From Vogesella indigofera (GTDB lineage Bacteria; Pseudomonadota; Gammaproteobacteria; Burkholderiales; Chromobacteriaceae): a stretch of DNA of 64,000 bases. The translations under genes and the position numbers were made by a program. The stretch lies in contig NZ_JAQQLA010000009.1 of the NCBI RefSeq assembly GCF_028548395.1, positions 186,001 to 250,000 on the forward strand. The letters run 5' to 3'. Below are positions 7,768 through 17,019 of the stretch, piece after piece. Under the pieces are notes generated by a model, which was not told the origin of the DNA, made no database searches, and worked only from the letters and a program-made list of their open reading frames with translations. Numbering within the stretch: the stretch's first letter is position 1; every line of letters starts with the position of its first letter.

Positions 7768-8864
7768 CCCTGCCCCCGTTGTGCCAGCAGGCGACGATAG
7801 AGGTCCAGCATGGACCGGCACATGGTGTCGACGTGGAACACCGATGACACCAGCTCGCGGCTGCGCCCGGCCATGCGCCGGCGTAGCGCGTCGTCGCCCA
7901 GCAGGCGGTTGACCGCTTCGGCCAGGCTGGTGGCATCGCCCGGCGCGATCAGCAGGCCGTTGTCGCCATCACGTACCACTTCCGGCACGCCGTCGACATT
8001 GGTACCCACCACCGGCAGGCCCATCGCCATCGCCTCAATGTAGGACGTGCCCAGCGCCTCCTGCTCGGTCGGCAGCAGAAACAGGTCGCAACCAGCCAGC
8101 ACGTTGGCAATATCGCGGCGCAGGCCGAGCAGGTGAATGCGTGCGGCCAACCCTTTGGCCGCAATCAGCACTTTGAGGTTGTCCATCTGCGCGCCATCGC
8201 CGGCAAATACGAAATGGGTGTCTGGATGAGCCGCCAGAATGCGGTCGGCGGCCTCCACGATGAAACGGTGGCCCTTTTTCATGCGCAGGATGGCCACGGT
8301 ACCGATCACGCGAGCGCTGTCGGCAATGCCCAGCTCGGCCCGCAGCGTGGACGGGCCGTCCAGCTGCATCGCCTGCGGGTCAATGCCGGTGTACACGGTA
8401 GACACGCGTGATTCCGGCACGCCTTCGCTGATCAGGTAGCGGCGCACGTGCTCGCTGACGCTGACGACATGATGCGGCAGCGTGGTGTAGGTGAAACGCG
8501 AGGTAATCGGCAGTGCCAGATGGCGGGTACGCACCACCAGGCGTCCGGCCAGCAGTCCGGCCAGGCCGCCGAGGATGCTGTCGCGGCCGCTGTGGGTATT
8601 GACCACGTCGGCCTGCACGCGACGGATGATGGCCGCCATTTTCCAGGCCGCCGGCAGGTCGATGCCGTTGCGCATGCGCACCTCGAACACCTCGAAACCG
8701 GCTTCGCGCGCGCGCGCGCCGAACTTGGCCTTGGGCTGGCACAGCAGGATCATGCGGTGGCCCAGCTGACGCAGGCCGACCATCTCCTTGAAGGTGCGGT
8801 GCTCCTGCCCGCCCCAGCCCAGCGACGATTCGGTATGCACGATGGTCAGCACCGGCTTAGTCAT
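7764..8864 (-). CDS. Glycosyltransferase family 4
   Basis: 366 residues, GT-B fold. The N terminus has SSLGWGGQEHRTFKEM. The donor domain has GTVAILRMKKGHRFIVEAA and the E-x7-E signature EALGTSYIEAMAMGLPVV near residues 285-302, then GVPEVVRDGDNGLL. Likely an LPS core transferase. The ATG at 8864 is preceded by AAGGAG seven bases upstream and overlaps msbA by 8 bases; a longer frame exists but lacks a ribosome site. A (CG)6 dinucleotide tract lies at 8705-8716 within the gene. Confidence 0.85.
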   Translation of the reverse strand: MTKPVLTIVHTESSLGWGGQEHRTFKEMVGLRQLGHRMILLCQPKAKFGARAREAGFEVFEVRMRNGIDLPAAWKMAAIIRRVQADVVNTHSGRDSILGGLAGLLAGRLVVRTRHLALPITSRFTYTTLPHHVVSVSEHVRRYLISEGVPESRVSTVYTGIDPQAMQLDGPSTLRAELGIADSARVIGTVAILRMKKGHRFIVEAADRILAAHPDTHFVFAGDGAQMDNLKVLIAAKGLAARIHLLGLRRDIANVLAGCDLFLLPTEQEALGTSYIEAMAMGLPVVGTNVDGVPEVVRDGDNGLLIAPGDATSLAEAVNRLLGDDALRRRMAGRSRELVSSVFHVDTMCRSMLDLYRRLLAQRGQG

Positions 8865-10617
8865 GTGCTGGCTCCTTGAACTGCAGGCGGTGCAGGTTGG
8901 CATACAGCCCGTCGCGAGCGATCAGTTCGACATGGTTGCCAACCTCGGCAATGCGCCCTTGGTGCATGACCACGATACGGTCGGCGTGCTCGATAGTAGA
9001 CAGGCGGTGGGCAATCACCAGCGTGGTGCGGTTCTGCATCAGGTTCTCCAGCGCGGCCTGCACCAGGCGCTCGGATTGGGTATCCAGCGCGCTGGTCGCC
9101 TCGTCCAGAATCAGGATCGGTGCGTTTTTCAGCAGCGCACGGGCAATCGCCAGCCGCTGGCGCTGGCCGCCGGACAGGCGCACACCGTTTTCACCGATGA
9201 TGGTGTCAAAGCCCTGCGGCATCGCCTCGATGAACTCCAGCGCATTGGCGGCGCGGGCGGCGTCGACAACCTGTTCGCGACTGACTTCACCGATGCGGCC
9301 ATAGGCGATGTTGGCCGCCACGCTGTCGTTGAACAGCACCACGTCCTGGCTGACCAGCGCGATGTGCTGACGCAGGCTGGCCAGAGCAATGTCGGTCAGC
9401 GGAATACCATCCAGCTTAATCTGCCCCGCCGATGGCTCGTAGAAGCGTGGGATCAGGCTGACCAGCGTGGTCTTGCCGCTGCCACTGGAGCCAACCAGCG
9501 CCACCGTTTCACCCGGCTTGACGGCAAAACGGATGTCCTGCAGCGCCGGACGCTCGGCAGCGGGATAGCTGAACTGCACGTTATCGAACGCCAGCTCGCC
9601 ACGCGTACCCTGCAGGCGGCGGGTGCCGTTGTCCGGCTCGCCCTGCTCGTCAAGGAAACCGAACACACTCTCGGCGGCGGCCAACCCTTTCTGCAGCGAC
9701 TGCGAAATGCTGGTGATGCGCTTGACCGGTGCGAACAGCATCAGCATCGCGGTCAGGAAGGACATGAAGTCACCGGCGGTAAAGCTGCCGCTGTGGGCAC
9801 GCAACGCGGCGAAATACAGGATGGCCGCCAGCGCGCAGGCGATGAACAGCTGGGTGACGCCGGTGTTGGCCGACGAGGTGGCACTTTGCTTGACGCCGTT
9901 GTGGCGGATGGCCTCGGCCGTGCACTGGAAGCGCTGCGCCTCGTAGCCTTCGCCGCCGTAGACCTTGACCACGCGATGGCAATCGATGGTCTCGCCCAGC
10001 ACCTGGGTCAGCTGCGCGATGTTCTGCTGGTTCTGCCGCGACAGGCCGCGCAGACGCTTGCTGACCAGCCGCACACACAGCGACACCACCGGCAGTACCG
10101 CGAGGCAGATCAGCGTCAGTTGCCAATCGGTATAAAACAGCAGGCCGAGCAGGCCGATGATGGTGATGCCGTCCTTGACGGTGACGGTGATCACGTTGAA
10201 GCCGGCTTCGGTCACCAGATTGACGTCAAAGGCGATGCGCGACAGCAGGCGGCCGGACGGATGGTCGTCGTAGTAGTTCACCGGCAGACGCACCAGCTTG
10301 GCAAACATCTCCTCGCGCAGCGTCTGCACCAGATGGCCGGTCAGCCAGCTGGTGGAGTATTCGTTGATATAGCTGGTCAGCCCGCGCACCAGGAACAGGC
10401 CGACAATGGCCAGCGGCGCCCAGATCAGCGACGAGCCGTCTTTGTTGACGAAGCCGCCGTCGATCAGCGGTTTCATCAGCCGGGCAAACGCCGGTTCGGT
10501 GGCGGCGGCGATGCTCATCGACAGCAGCGACACCATGAACACCTTCCAGTAAGGCTTCAGGTAGCCGAGCACCCGCTTGTAAAGCGCAAAACTGCTGACC
10601 GCAGAAGGAGTTGTCAT
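8857..10617 (-). CDS. msbA: Lipid A export ABC transporter MsbA
   Basis: 586 residues from the ATG at 10617. The N-terminal half holds six membrane helices (roughly residues 20-310); the C-terminal half is an ABC ATPase with Walker A GSSGSGKTT near residue 380, Q-loop, signature LSGGQRQRLAIARALL, Walker B ILILDEATSALD and the switch histidine in IAHRLST. MsbA flips lipid A-core across the inner membrane before O-antigen ligation and transport to the outer membrane, which matches its place among the core transferases. A TTG twelve bases upstream is a less likely start. About 60 bases separate it from the upstream transferase, the largest gap inside the LPS train, and a TATAAT lies there. Confidence 0.95.
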   Translation of the reverse strand: MTTPSAVSSFALYKRVLGYLKPYWKVFMVSLLSMSIAAATEPAFARLMKPLIDGGFVNKDGSSLIWAPLAIVGLFLVRGLTSYINEYSTSWLTGHLVQTLREEMFAKLVRLPVNYYDDHPSGRLLSRIAFDVNLVTEAGFNVITVTVKDGITIIGLLGLLFYTDWQLTLICLAVLPVVSLCVRLVSKRLRGLSRQNQQNIAQLTQVLGETIDCHRVVKVYGGEGYEAQRFQCTAEAIRHNGVKQSATSSANTGVTQLFIACALAAILYFAALRAHSGSFTAGDFMSFLTAMLMLFAPVKRITSISQSLQKGLAAAESVFGFLDEQGEPDNGTRRLQGTRGELAFDNVQFSYPAAERPALQDIRFAVKPGETVALVGSSGSGKTTLVSLIPRFYEPSAGQIKLDGIPLTDIALASLRQHIALVSQDVVLFNDSVAANIAYGRIGEVSREQVVDAARAANALEFIEAMPQGFDTIIGENGVRLSGGQRQRLAIARALLKNAPILILDEATSALDTQSERLVQAALENLMQNRTTLVIAHRLSTIEHADRIVVMHQGRIAEVGNHVELIARDGLYANLHRLQFKEPAHD

Positions 10618-10643
10618 GCGAAAAACCAACGATAAAACAGACG

Positions 10644-10649
10644 ATTATA
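10644..10649 (-). promoter_or_regulatory. Candidate -10 box upstream of msbA
   Basis: A perfect TATAAT on the minus strand, 27 bases upstream of the chosen msbA ATG and in the only sizeable gap of the LPS operon. No convincing -35 box is visible at the usual distance, so an internal promoter is possible but unproven. Confidence 0.35.
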
Positions 10650-10676
10650 AACCAGCCCGGCGCCAGCCGGGCCCTG

Positions 10677-11798
10677 TCACAGCAAGCGCTGGTAGCAAGC
10701 CAGCAGACGGCCAGCCATCTGCTCCAGCGTGAGTTCGGCGGTACTGGCCCGCGCCGCCGCGGCCAACCTTGGCCACTCGGCACGGCTGGCCAGCCATTGG
10801 CCGAGCTGCAGGCGCAGGGTGGCACCGTCCAGCGCGTCGGCGACCCAGCCGTTGTCGCCGTCGCGGATCAGCTCGGCGGCACCGCACTGCTGCGTGGTGA
10901 ACACCGGCAGACCGCAGGCCAGCGCCTCGACACAGACATTGGGAAACGGATCGTACAGGGTCGGCAGGATGAAGGCGTCGGCCATGCCGTAAAACGGCTT
11001 GACGTCGTTTTGCGCGCCGCAGAAGCGGACACGTGCGGTAACCCCCAGCGTTGCGGCCAACCTTTGGTACTGCGCGGCGTGCTTGTCCTTGCCGACAATC
11101 AGCAGCTGCACCTCGGGGTGCGGCACGATGGCCTGCAATGCCCGCGCCACGCCCTTGCGCTCGAAACCGGAGCCGACGTACAGCAGCAACGGCGCGGATG
11201 ACGGAATCTGCCACTGCGCACGCATCGCGGCGCGGTGTTCGCGCAGCGACGGATGGAAAGCCGCCGTATCGACGCCATTGTAAATCACGGCAAAACGTGC
11301 GTCCGGCAAGCCAAAGTAGTGCTGGATCTCGCGCTTTACCATCTGCGAGTTGCAGATCACCGTTTTCAGGCGTGGATGTCGGAACATGCGCCGCTCCATC
11401 CACTGTACGTAGTGGTGGTAGGGGTTCAGTTGCAACGCGATGCGGCCCCAACGCGACAGTACCCGGCGGCGCAGTTGCAGCCAGTGGCGATGCACGCCGT
11501 CACCGGCGCGGTAGATGTCGCAGCCGGCGATGCGCTCGTGCGACTGCACCAGCTCGAAGCCTTCGCGCTGCCAGATCCGGCGCGCGGCGCAGGCAAAACC
11601 CCAGTCGCGCCAGACGCTGCCGAGATAGAACGGGTTGGCCGCAATGGCGCGCACGCCGGAAAGCGACTCCCACTTGCGCGCGATCAGGTTCACTTCCAGC
11701 CCGCCCTGCGCCGACAGCGCCGACAGCGCGCGGCTGACAAAGCGCTCGGCGCCGCCGGCCGGATTGTATTTCTGCCGCACGATCACCAACCGCGTCAT
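10677..11798 (-). CDS. Glycosyltransferase family 4, WaaG-like LPS core transferase
   Basis: 373 residues. It resembles the WaaG (LPS alpha-1,3-glucosyltransferase) layout: YNPAGGAERFVSRAL at the N terminus, NPYHHYVQWMERRMF mid-protein, LYVGSGFERKGVARALQA, then the E-x7-E stretch FPNVCVEALACGLPVFTT. It would add the first outer-core hexose to heptose II at the inner membrane. The ATG at 11798 overlaps the upstream stop as ATGA; the longer upstream frame overlaps that gene out of phase. The 14-base word at 11051-11064 is read as QRLAAT. The WaaG assignment is by resemblance, not proof. Confidence 0.8.
   Translation of the reverse strand: MTRLVIVRQKYNPAGGAERFVSRALSALSAQGGLEVNLIARKWESLSGVRAIAANPFYLGSVWRDWGFACAARRIWQREGFELVQSHERIAGCDIYRAGDGVHRHWLQLRRRVLSRWGRIALQLNPYHHYVQWMERRMFRHPRLKTVICNSQMVKREIQHYFGLPDARFAVIYNGVDTAAFHPSLREHRAAMRAQWQIPSSAPLLLYVGSGFERKGVARALQAIVPHPEVQLLIVGKDKHAAQYQRLAATLGVTARVRFCGAQNDVKPFYGMADAFILPTLYDPFPNVCVEALACGLPVFTTQQCGAAELIRDGDNGWVADALDGATLRLQLGQWLASRAEWPRLAAAARASTAELTLEQMAGRLLACYQRLL
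11051..11064 (+). repeat. Copy of the 14-base repeat word
   Basis: Perfect TTGCGGCCAACCTT inside the WaaG-like gene, read on the coding strand as QRLAAT. A near copy (GCGGCCAACCTT, 12 bases) lies at 10759-10770 in the same gene and a one-mismatch copy at 11632-11644. Confidence 0.9.
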
Positions 11799-12877
11799 GC
11801 GCCTACCTCGGCCATCAGGCTGTTGAAAGCGGCCAGTGCCTGCGCCTCGGTGATCAGTTCCAGGCATTCGCTGCGCTTGCCGCCGCCACAGCCGTCCTTG
11901 CCGCACGGGCGGCACGGCAGGCTGGTCGTCAGTACGCGGTGCGGCACCTGCCACGGCCCCCACTCGATGTCGCCGGAGGGGCCGAACAGCGCCACGCACG
12001 GCGTCTGCATCGCCGCGGCGATGTGCATCGGCACCGAATCCATGCCGATGAAGGCCCGCGCACCGTCGATCAGCGCCGCCAGCTCCTTCAGGTTCAGCTG
12101 TCCGGCCAGCGAGGCGACCGGTCGGGACAGCCGGCCGGTGATGTCGGCCAGCAGCGCCAGCTCGGCCGGGTCCGGTGCCGCCGACAGCACCACCGTTTCG
12201 CCCTGTGCACGCAACTGCTCGATCAGCGCCGCCATGCGCGCGGCGGGCCAGGTCTTGAACAGCCAGCGCGAGGTCGGATGGATGACCAGATAACGGCCGC
12301 TGACACCCTGCTCCGCCAGCTTCTGGCGCACGCTCTGCTGTGCCGCTTCGCCGGCCACCAGCTGCAGCCGCCGCTCGTCTGCGGCCGGATAGATGCCGAG
12401 ACGGCGCAAGGCATCAAGGTGGATTTCGACGGTATGGCGGCGATTGCCACTGATCACCGGGTAACGATGACTGAAACTGTTGGCGAAGAACTTGCCGAAA
12501 TTGCCGCCCGGCGCCACCGCCCAGCGCGGCCGCAGCATGCGGCTCAGCCAGGCGCCGCGCTTGTGTTCGGTCAGCTGGATCACCAGATCGTAGTGACTGG
12601 CCCTCAGCCCGGCCAGCAGCTGCCACTCGGCGGCCAGCTGGCCACGCAGGCCAAGTTTCTTCCACTGCCGGTCGATAGTGAACAGCTGCGACAGCGCCGG
12701 ATGGCCGGACAGCATGTCGCGGGTGTCGTGATACACCAGCGCGTCGATCTCGGCATGCGGCGCGTGCGTCTTCAGCACCGACAGCACCGGTGACGACAAC
12801 AGCACGTCGCCGTGGTGGCGCAGCTTGATGACAAGCACGCGGCGCACGGCGGACAGATCGATAGCGTCTTTGAGCAT
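11795..12877 (-). CDS. Glycosyltransferase family 9, WaaQ/RfaQ-like heptosyltransferase
   Basis: 360 residues starting MLKDAIDLSAVRRVLVIKLRHHGDVLLSSPVL. The K-x-R-H-H-G-D-V-L-x-S-x-P string is typical of the WaaQ branch (heptosyltransferase III). Further family features are LVIHPTSRWLFKTWP mid-protein, FIGMDSVPMHIAAAMQTPCVALFGPSG in the donor site and a C-terminal C-x2-C-x4-C-x6-C cluster. It begins only 19 bases after the ptsI stop, so it is probably co-transcribed with the PTS genes, and it overlaps the next gene by ATGA. Longer frames upstream would run into ptsI and lack support. Confidence 0.87.
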   Translation of the reverse strand: MLKDAIDLSAVRRVLVIKLRHHGDVLLSSPVLSVLKTHAPHAEIDALVYHDTRDMLSGHPALSQLFTIDRQWKKLGLRGQLAAEWQLLAGLRASHYDLVIQLTEHKRGAWLSRMLRPRWAVAPGGNFGKFFANSFSHRYPVISGNRRHTVEIHLDALRRLGIYPAADERRLQLVAGEAAQQSVRQKLAEQGVSGRYLVIHPTSRWLFKTWPAARMAALIEQLRAQGETVVLSAAPDPAELALLADITGRLSRPVASLAGQLNLKELAALIDGARAFIGMDSVPMHIAAAMQTPCVALFGPSGDIEWGPWQVPHRVLTTSLPCRPCGKDGCGGGKRSECLELITEAQALAAFNSLMAEVGA

Positions 12878-12896
12878 AGAAAAGAAAAAAGCCGGA

Positions 12897-14636
12897 TCAG
12901 GCGTCCGGCCCGGCATTCAGTTGTTGCAGAAGATCGGCGATTCTATCAGGGTCTTCGCTGCGAAGCATGCGCGCGACGTGCGGCCCCACTTCGTCGAGGT
13001 GGCTGGACAGTACCTGCTGCTTCACGTCCAGCAGATTGGCCGGGTGCATCGAGAAGCGGCGCAGGCCCATGCCCAGTAGCAGCCGGGTCAGGCGCGCGTC
13101 GCCGGCCATCTCGCCGCACACCGATACCGGCACCCCGGCCTTGCTGGCGGTCTTGATGGTGTAGGAGATCAGTTTCAGCACCGCCGGATGGATAGGATCG
13201 TACAGGTGGCTGACGGTGTCGTCGTTGCGGTCGATCGCCAGCGTGTACTGGATCAGGTCGTTGGTGCCGATGGAGAGGAAGTCGACATGCTTGATGAAGC
13301 TGCCCACCACCAGCGCCGCCGACGGGATCTCGATCATGGCGCCGACTTCCACCGCCTCGGCAAAGGCGATGCCTTCGGCGCGCAGCTCGGCCTTGGCGTA
13401 CTCCAGCTGGGTGAGCGACTGCTTCAGCTCGCCCAGGCTGTTGATCATCGGGAACAGGATGCGGATCTTGCCGAAGGCCGAGGCGCGCAGCAGTGCGCGC
13501 AGCTGGGCGCGGAACATCAGCGGCTCGGCCAGGCACAGGCGGATGCCGGTCAGCCCCAGCGCCGGGTTTTCCGCCAGCTGGTGATTGAGCCAGCGCGGGC
13601 TCTTGTCGGCACCGAGGTCCATGGTGCGCACCGTCACCGGCGCACCGCCGGTCAGCTCCGCCACCATGCGGTAGGCGTCGAACTGCTCGTCCTCCGACGG
13701 CAGGTTGTCGCGGCCGAGGAACAGGAATTCGCTGCGGAATAGGCCGACGCCGACAGCGCCGGCTTGCAGCACGTTGGCCGCATCCTGCGGCAGCTCGATA
13801 TTGGCCAGCAGCTCGATCGGGGTGCCGTCCTCGGTGATGGCATCGGTGTTGCGGATGCTGGACAGCTTGCGCCGCGCCTCGACGCAGGCGCGCTGCCGGC
13901 GGCGGTACTCGGCCAGCACCGTCGCTTCCGGGTTGATCAGCAGCACGCCCTGCTGGCCGTCGACGATGATCAGCTCGTCCTCGCGCACCAGTTCGCGCGC
14001 GTGGTGCAGCGCGATCACCGACGGCAGATCGAGGCTGCGGCCGAGAATGGCGGTATGACTGGTGGCACCGCCGACGTCGGTGACGAAGGCGGCGACATTG
14101 GAATCCTTAAAATAGACCATGTCGGCCGGCGACAGGTCATGCGCCACCAGGATGGCGTCGCCGTCCAGCCCTTCCGACAGCTGCAGCTCGGTGGTGTGGC
14201 CACCGAGGTTCTTGAACACCCGCTCCACCACCTGCAGCACGTCGTGCTTGCGTTCGCGCAGGTAGTCTTCCTCGATGGCGTCGAACTGCTCGATCAGGGT
14301 GTCGCACTGCTGTTTCAGCGCCCACTCCGCATTGCAGCGCAGGCTGGCAATCAGTTCGCGCGGGTCGCGCGTCAGGGTCACGTCCGACAGCAGCATGATG
14401 TGCAGTGACAGGAACGCCCCCAGCTCGGCCGGGGCGTTCTCCGGGATGCTGCCCCACAGCATTTCCAGCTGCTTGCGCGTGGCCCGCACCGCCTGGTCGA
14501 AACGCTGCTGTTCTGCCGCGATTTCGTGGTCATCGATACTGTAATGCACCACGTCATCCATGCTTTGCGACAGCAAGTGGGCACGGCCGATGGCGATGCC
14601 GCCACCGATCGGTACCCCGTGCAAAACGATGCTCAT
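12897..14636 (-). CDS. ptsI: Phosphoenolpyruvate-protein phosphotransferase, PTS Enzyme I
   Basis: 579 residues, the normal family length. The phosphorylated His is in GGATSHTAI (His194). The PEP-binding barrel shows GLFRSEFLF, the RTMDLGADK segment and the C-terminal acid/base Cys in VSVCGEMAGD. It autophosphorylates from PEP and passes phosphate to HPr. No sugar-specific EIIB/EIIC permease lies nearby, so the system is probably regulatory, as in many betaproteobacteria. It sits 45 bases after ptsH and 19 bases before the first LPS transferase. Confidence 0.96.
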   Translation of the reverse strand: MSIVLHGVPIGGGIAIGRAHLLSQSMDDVVHYSIDDHEIAAEQQRFDQAVRATRKQLEMLWGSIPENAPAELGAFLSLHIMLLSDVTLTRDPRELIASLRCNAEWALKQQCDTLIEQFDAIEEDYLRERKHDVLQVVERVFKNLGGHTTELQLSEGLDGDAILVAHDLSPADMVYFKDSNVAAFVTDVGGATSHTAILGRSLDLPSVIALHHARELVREDELIIVDGQQGVLLINPEATVLAEYRRRQRACVEARRKLSSIRNTDAITEDGTPIELLANIELPQDAANVLQAGAVGVGLFRSEFLFLGRDNLPSEDEQFDAYRMVAELTGGAPVTVRTMDLGADKSPRWLNHQLAENPALGLTGIRLCLAEPLMFRAQLRALLRASAFGKIRILFPMINSLGELKQSLTQLEYAKAELRAEGIAFAEAVEVGAMIEIPSAALVVGSFIKHVDFLSIGTNDLIQYTLAIDRNDDTVSHLYDPIHPAVLKLISYTIKTASKAGVPVSVCGEMAGDARLTRLLLGMGLRRFSMHPANLLDVKQQVLSSHLDEVGPHVARMLRSEDPDRIADLLQQLNAGPDA

Positions 14637-14681
14637 GTTGCGCCCTCTCCCCTGTCCGGTACCTGTTCTTGTTGCGGGCGG

Positions 14682-14951
14682 TTATTCCGCCTCGTCAAAG
14701 CGGTTGTTGATCAGTTCGACCAAGGCCGCCATGGCGAGATCCTCGTCCTCGCCATTGGTTTCCAGCTCGATTTGCGAGCCTTTCGCTGCCGCCAGCATCA
14801 TCACCCCCATGATGCTCTTGCCGTTGACGCGGCGGCCGTTGCGCGCGATCCAGACTTCGGCCTTGAAACGGCTGGCGGTCTGGGTGAACTTGCTGGAGGC
14901 GCGCGCGTGCAGGCCCAGCTTGTTGATGATCTCGATTTGCTGTGTTTTCAT
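14682..14951 (-). CDS. ptsH: Phosphocarrier protein HPr
   Basis: 89 residues. The phosphorylated histidine is His15 in KLGLHARASSKF, and Ser46 lies in NGKSIMGVMML, the site that an HPr kinase would modify. HPr relays phosphate from Enzyme I to EIIA. The start ATG at 14951 overlaps the end of the upstream EIIA gene by four bases. The longer open frame upstream is an artefact of the overlap. Confidence 0.96.
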   Translation of the reverse strand: MKTQQIEIINKLGLHARASSKFTQTASRFKAEVWIARNGRRVNGKSIMGVMMLAAAKGSQIELETNGEDEDLAMAALVELINNRFDEAE

Positions 14952-15346
14952 TCTTTTCCCTCGGGAATGACGTAGTACACGCCTTCCAGTCCCCCTGTAA
15001 TCGCCTTGCTGACCACCACCTCCAGCGGCTGCGCGCTGTAGCTCAGCGCCCGTACCAGCATCGGCAGGTTGACGCCGGCAACGACTTCCACCACACCGCG
15101 CTTGCGCAAGCGGCTGGCAATATTGCAAGGCGTCCCGCCGAGCATGTCGCTTAACACCAGCACGCCGCTACCGTCATCGATCTTGTCGATCAATGCCTGC
15201 GCGTCCAGCAGCCGCGCGTCGGGATTGTCCTGTTTCTCGACGCCGAGGATGGCCAGATTGTCCGGCACGCGCCCCAGCACGTGCCGTGCACAGTCGGCCA
15301 GGCACAAGCCCAGCTCGCCATGCGAAATGATCAGTACACCTACCAT
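14948..15346 (-). CDS. PTS EIIA component, mannose family
   Basis: 132 residues beginning VGVLIISHGELG with the phosphoacceptor His9, and containing VLSDMLGGTPCNIA, the hallmark of the EIIA-Man fold. It receives phosphate from HPr. Without a cognate permease in sight it likely acts in regulation. It is the first gene of the EIIA-ptsH-ptsI run and may head the long LPS transcript. Confidence 0.92.
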   Translation of the reverse strand: MVGVLIISHGELGLCLADCARHVLGRVPDNLAILGVEKQDNPDARLLDAQALIDKIDDGSGVLVLSDMLGGTPCNIASRLRKRGVVEVVAGVNLPMLVRALSYSAQPLEVVVSKAITGGLEGVYYVIPEGKE

Positions 15347-15391
15347 GATTGTCTTGCTCCGGACGAGCCGGTATTGCCCGCGTTATTACGT

Positions 15392-15414
15392 GGTGACGGT
15401 ACCGCGCCGTCACC
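15392..15414. terminator. Hairpin between cysG and the PTS operon
   Basis: GGTGACGG and CCGTCACC form a perfect 8-base-pair stem with a 7-base loop, 10 bases beyond the cysG stop on the minus strand. There is no T-tract, so intrinsic termination is uncertain; it may instead pause transcription or protect a 3' end. Confidence 0.4.
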
Positions 15415-15423
15415 GCCCTGGAT

Positions 15424-16839
15424 TCACTGCTGCGTGTCGGAAGTTACCGCCACTTCCTCGACACTACGGAACCAGCCCAGCCGCGACGACAGCGCCACCA
15501 CATCACCGACGATGATCAGCGCCGGCGAGGCGATACCACTTTGCGCGATCTTGGCCGGCAGGCTGGCCAGCGTACCGACCACGGTGCGCTGCTGCGCGGT
15601 GGTGGCACGCTGCACCACCGCCGCCGGCGTGGTCGCCGCCTTGCCGTGCGCGATGAAGGCGTCACAGATCTCGGCCGCCATCGCCAGCCCCATGTACACC
15701 ACCACCGTCTGATCCGGGCGCGTCAGTGCCGGCCAGTCTAGCTGAATGCTACCGTCTTTTTTATGACCTGTAACAAACACCACCGCCTGCGCGTGATCGC
15801 GGTGCGTCAGCGGGATACCGGCGTAGGCGGCGGCACCGCTGGCCGAGGTGATGCCGGGCACCACCTCGAACGGGATGCGGTGCTCGGCCAGCAGCTCGAT
15901 TTCCTCGCCGCCACGGCCGAAGGTGAACGGATCGCCGCCCTTCAGCCGCAGCACGCGCTTGCCCTGCTGCGCCAGCCGCACCAGCAGGGTGTTGATCTCT
16001 TCCTGCGGCATGGTGTGGTTGGCGCGCTGCTTACCGACGAAGATGCGTTCCGCGTCGCGGCGCACCAGCTCCATCAGCTCCGGCGCCACCAGATTGTCGT
16101 ACAGCACCACGTCGGCCTGCTGCATCAGCCGCAAGGCGCGGAAGGTAAGCAGGTCGGGGTTGCCGGGGCCGGCACCGACCAGGTACACCGCGCCGGACGG
16201 CGTGCTGTCGCCTGCGGCCAACCTTTGCAGCAGGTCGGCCTCGGCGGCGCGCTCGTCGCCGTTCATCACCTGCTCCGCCAGCGGCCCTTCCAGCACCGCC
16301 TCCCAGAACGCGCGCCGCTCCTCGACATTGCCAAAGCGCGCCTTGACCTGGTCGCGGAAGCGCGCGGCGAATTGCGCCAGCCGGCCGAAGCCAGCCGGGA
16401 TCAGGCTTTCCAGCCGCGCGCGGATCAGTCGCGCCAGCACCGGCACGCCGCCGCCGGTCGATACCGCGATCACCAGCGGCGAGCGGTCGACGATCGCCGG
16501 CGTGATGTAGCTGGACAGCTCGGGGTCATCCACCACGTTGACCGGAATGCCCAGCGCCTGCGCCGTCTGCGACACCAGACGGTTGACCTCGCGCTCGTTG
16601 GTGGCGGCCACCACCAGCCGCTGGCCGCCGACCTGCGCCGGCTGGAAACAGGCATCGATATGGCACACCTCGCCGGCGGCCGCCATCGCGGCCAGCTCGG
16701 GTACCAGCTGCGGCGCTACCACCGTCAGCCGCGCGCCGGCCGATTGCAGCAGGCGCGCCTTGCGCACCGCGACCTCGCCGCCGCCGACCAGCAGGCACGG
16801 CTCGCCGGCAAGGCGCATGAAAATCGGAAAATACTCCAC
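15424..16839 (-). CDS. cysG: Siroheme synthase CysG (dehydrogenase/ferrochelatase plus uroporphyrinogen methylase)
   Basis: 471 residues, the trifunctional length. The N-terminal Rossmann domain has [16 protein letters not shown] (precorrin-2 dehydrogenase/ferrochelatase). A central dimerisation region follows. The C-terminal SUMT domain starts at [19 protein letters not shown] near residue 217, with [16 protein letters not shown] and [19 protein letters not shown]. It makes siroheme for sulfite or nitrite reductase. I chose the GTG at 16839 because AGGAG lies six bases upstream; an open frame extends further without a ribosome site. The 14-base word at 16212-16225 falls in the inter-domain linker, read as QRLAAG. 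Confidence 0.93.
   Translation of the reverse strand: MEYFPIFMRLAGEPCLLVGGGEVAVRKARLLQSAGARLTVVAPQLVPELAAMAAAGEVCHIDACFQPAQVGGQRLVVAATNEREVNRLVSQTAQALGIPVNVVDDPELSSYITPAIVDRSPLVIAVSTGGGVPVLARLIRARLESLIPAGFGRLAQFAARFRDQVKARFGNVEERRAFWEAVLEGPLAEQVMNGDERAAEADLLQRLAAGDSTPSGAVYLVGAGPGNPDLLTFRALRLMQQADVVLYDNLVAPELMELVRRDAERIFVGKQRANHTMPQEEINTLLVRLAQQGKRVLRLKGGDPFTFGRGGEEIELLAEHRIPFEVVPGITSASGAAAYAGIPLTHRDHAQAVVFVTGHKKDGSIQLDWPALTRPDQTVVVYMGLAMAAEICDAFIAHGKAATTPAAVVQRATTAQQRTVVGTLASLPAKIAQSGIASPALIIVGDVVALSSRLGWFRSVEEVAVTSDTQQ
16212..16225 (+). repeat. Copy of the 14-base repeat word
   Basis: CTGCGGCCAACCTT, perfect over the 13-base core, at the linker between the two enzymatic domains of CysG, where extra residues should be tolerated. 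Confidence 0.85.
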
Positions 16840-16978
16840 GGAATGCTCCTGTAGCTGACCATGGCAGAATACTCCAGCCGGCGCCGGTTGGCGATGCCCG
16901 CCCTCGGCACTACGCCCTGCAGCGGATATCACCGGCCATGGCATTCAGGTACTATGCTGCAAACATTATTCCGGATTT

Positions 16979-17004
16979 GCCATTGCCCGCCGTGCGGCAA
17001 TGGC
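16979..17004 (+). promoter_or_regulatory. Leader hairpin directly upstream of a GGDEF gene
   Basis: GCCATTGCC and GGCAATGGC form a perfect 9-base-pair stem with an 8-base loop, ending four bases before the CAGGAG ribosome site of the gene starting at 17020. It could control translation or be part of an operator in the cysG/GGDEF divergent region (16840-17019), where I see no clear promoter boxes. Confidence 0.4.
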
Positions 17005-17019
17005 TTGCAGGAGCACCGC

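Noticed and set aside
8857..10617. Possibility that the ABC transporter is a drug or bacteriocin exporter
   Set aside because: Single-chain MsbA architecture and location inside the LPS core operon make lipid A export far more likely.
8788..10635. 615-codon open frame antisense to msbA
   Set aside because: MsbA is unmistakable on the other strand; the antisense product has no recognisable domain.
16861..17019. N-terminal extension of the PAS-GAF-GGDEF frame
   Set aside because: It contains a leader hairpin and lacks domain character; the GTG at 17020 has a strong ribosome site.
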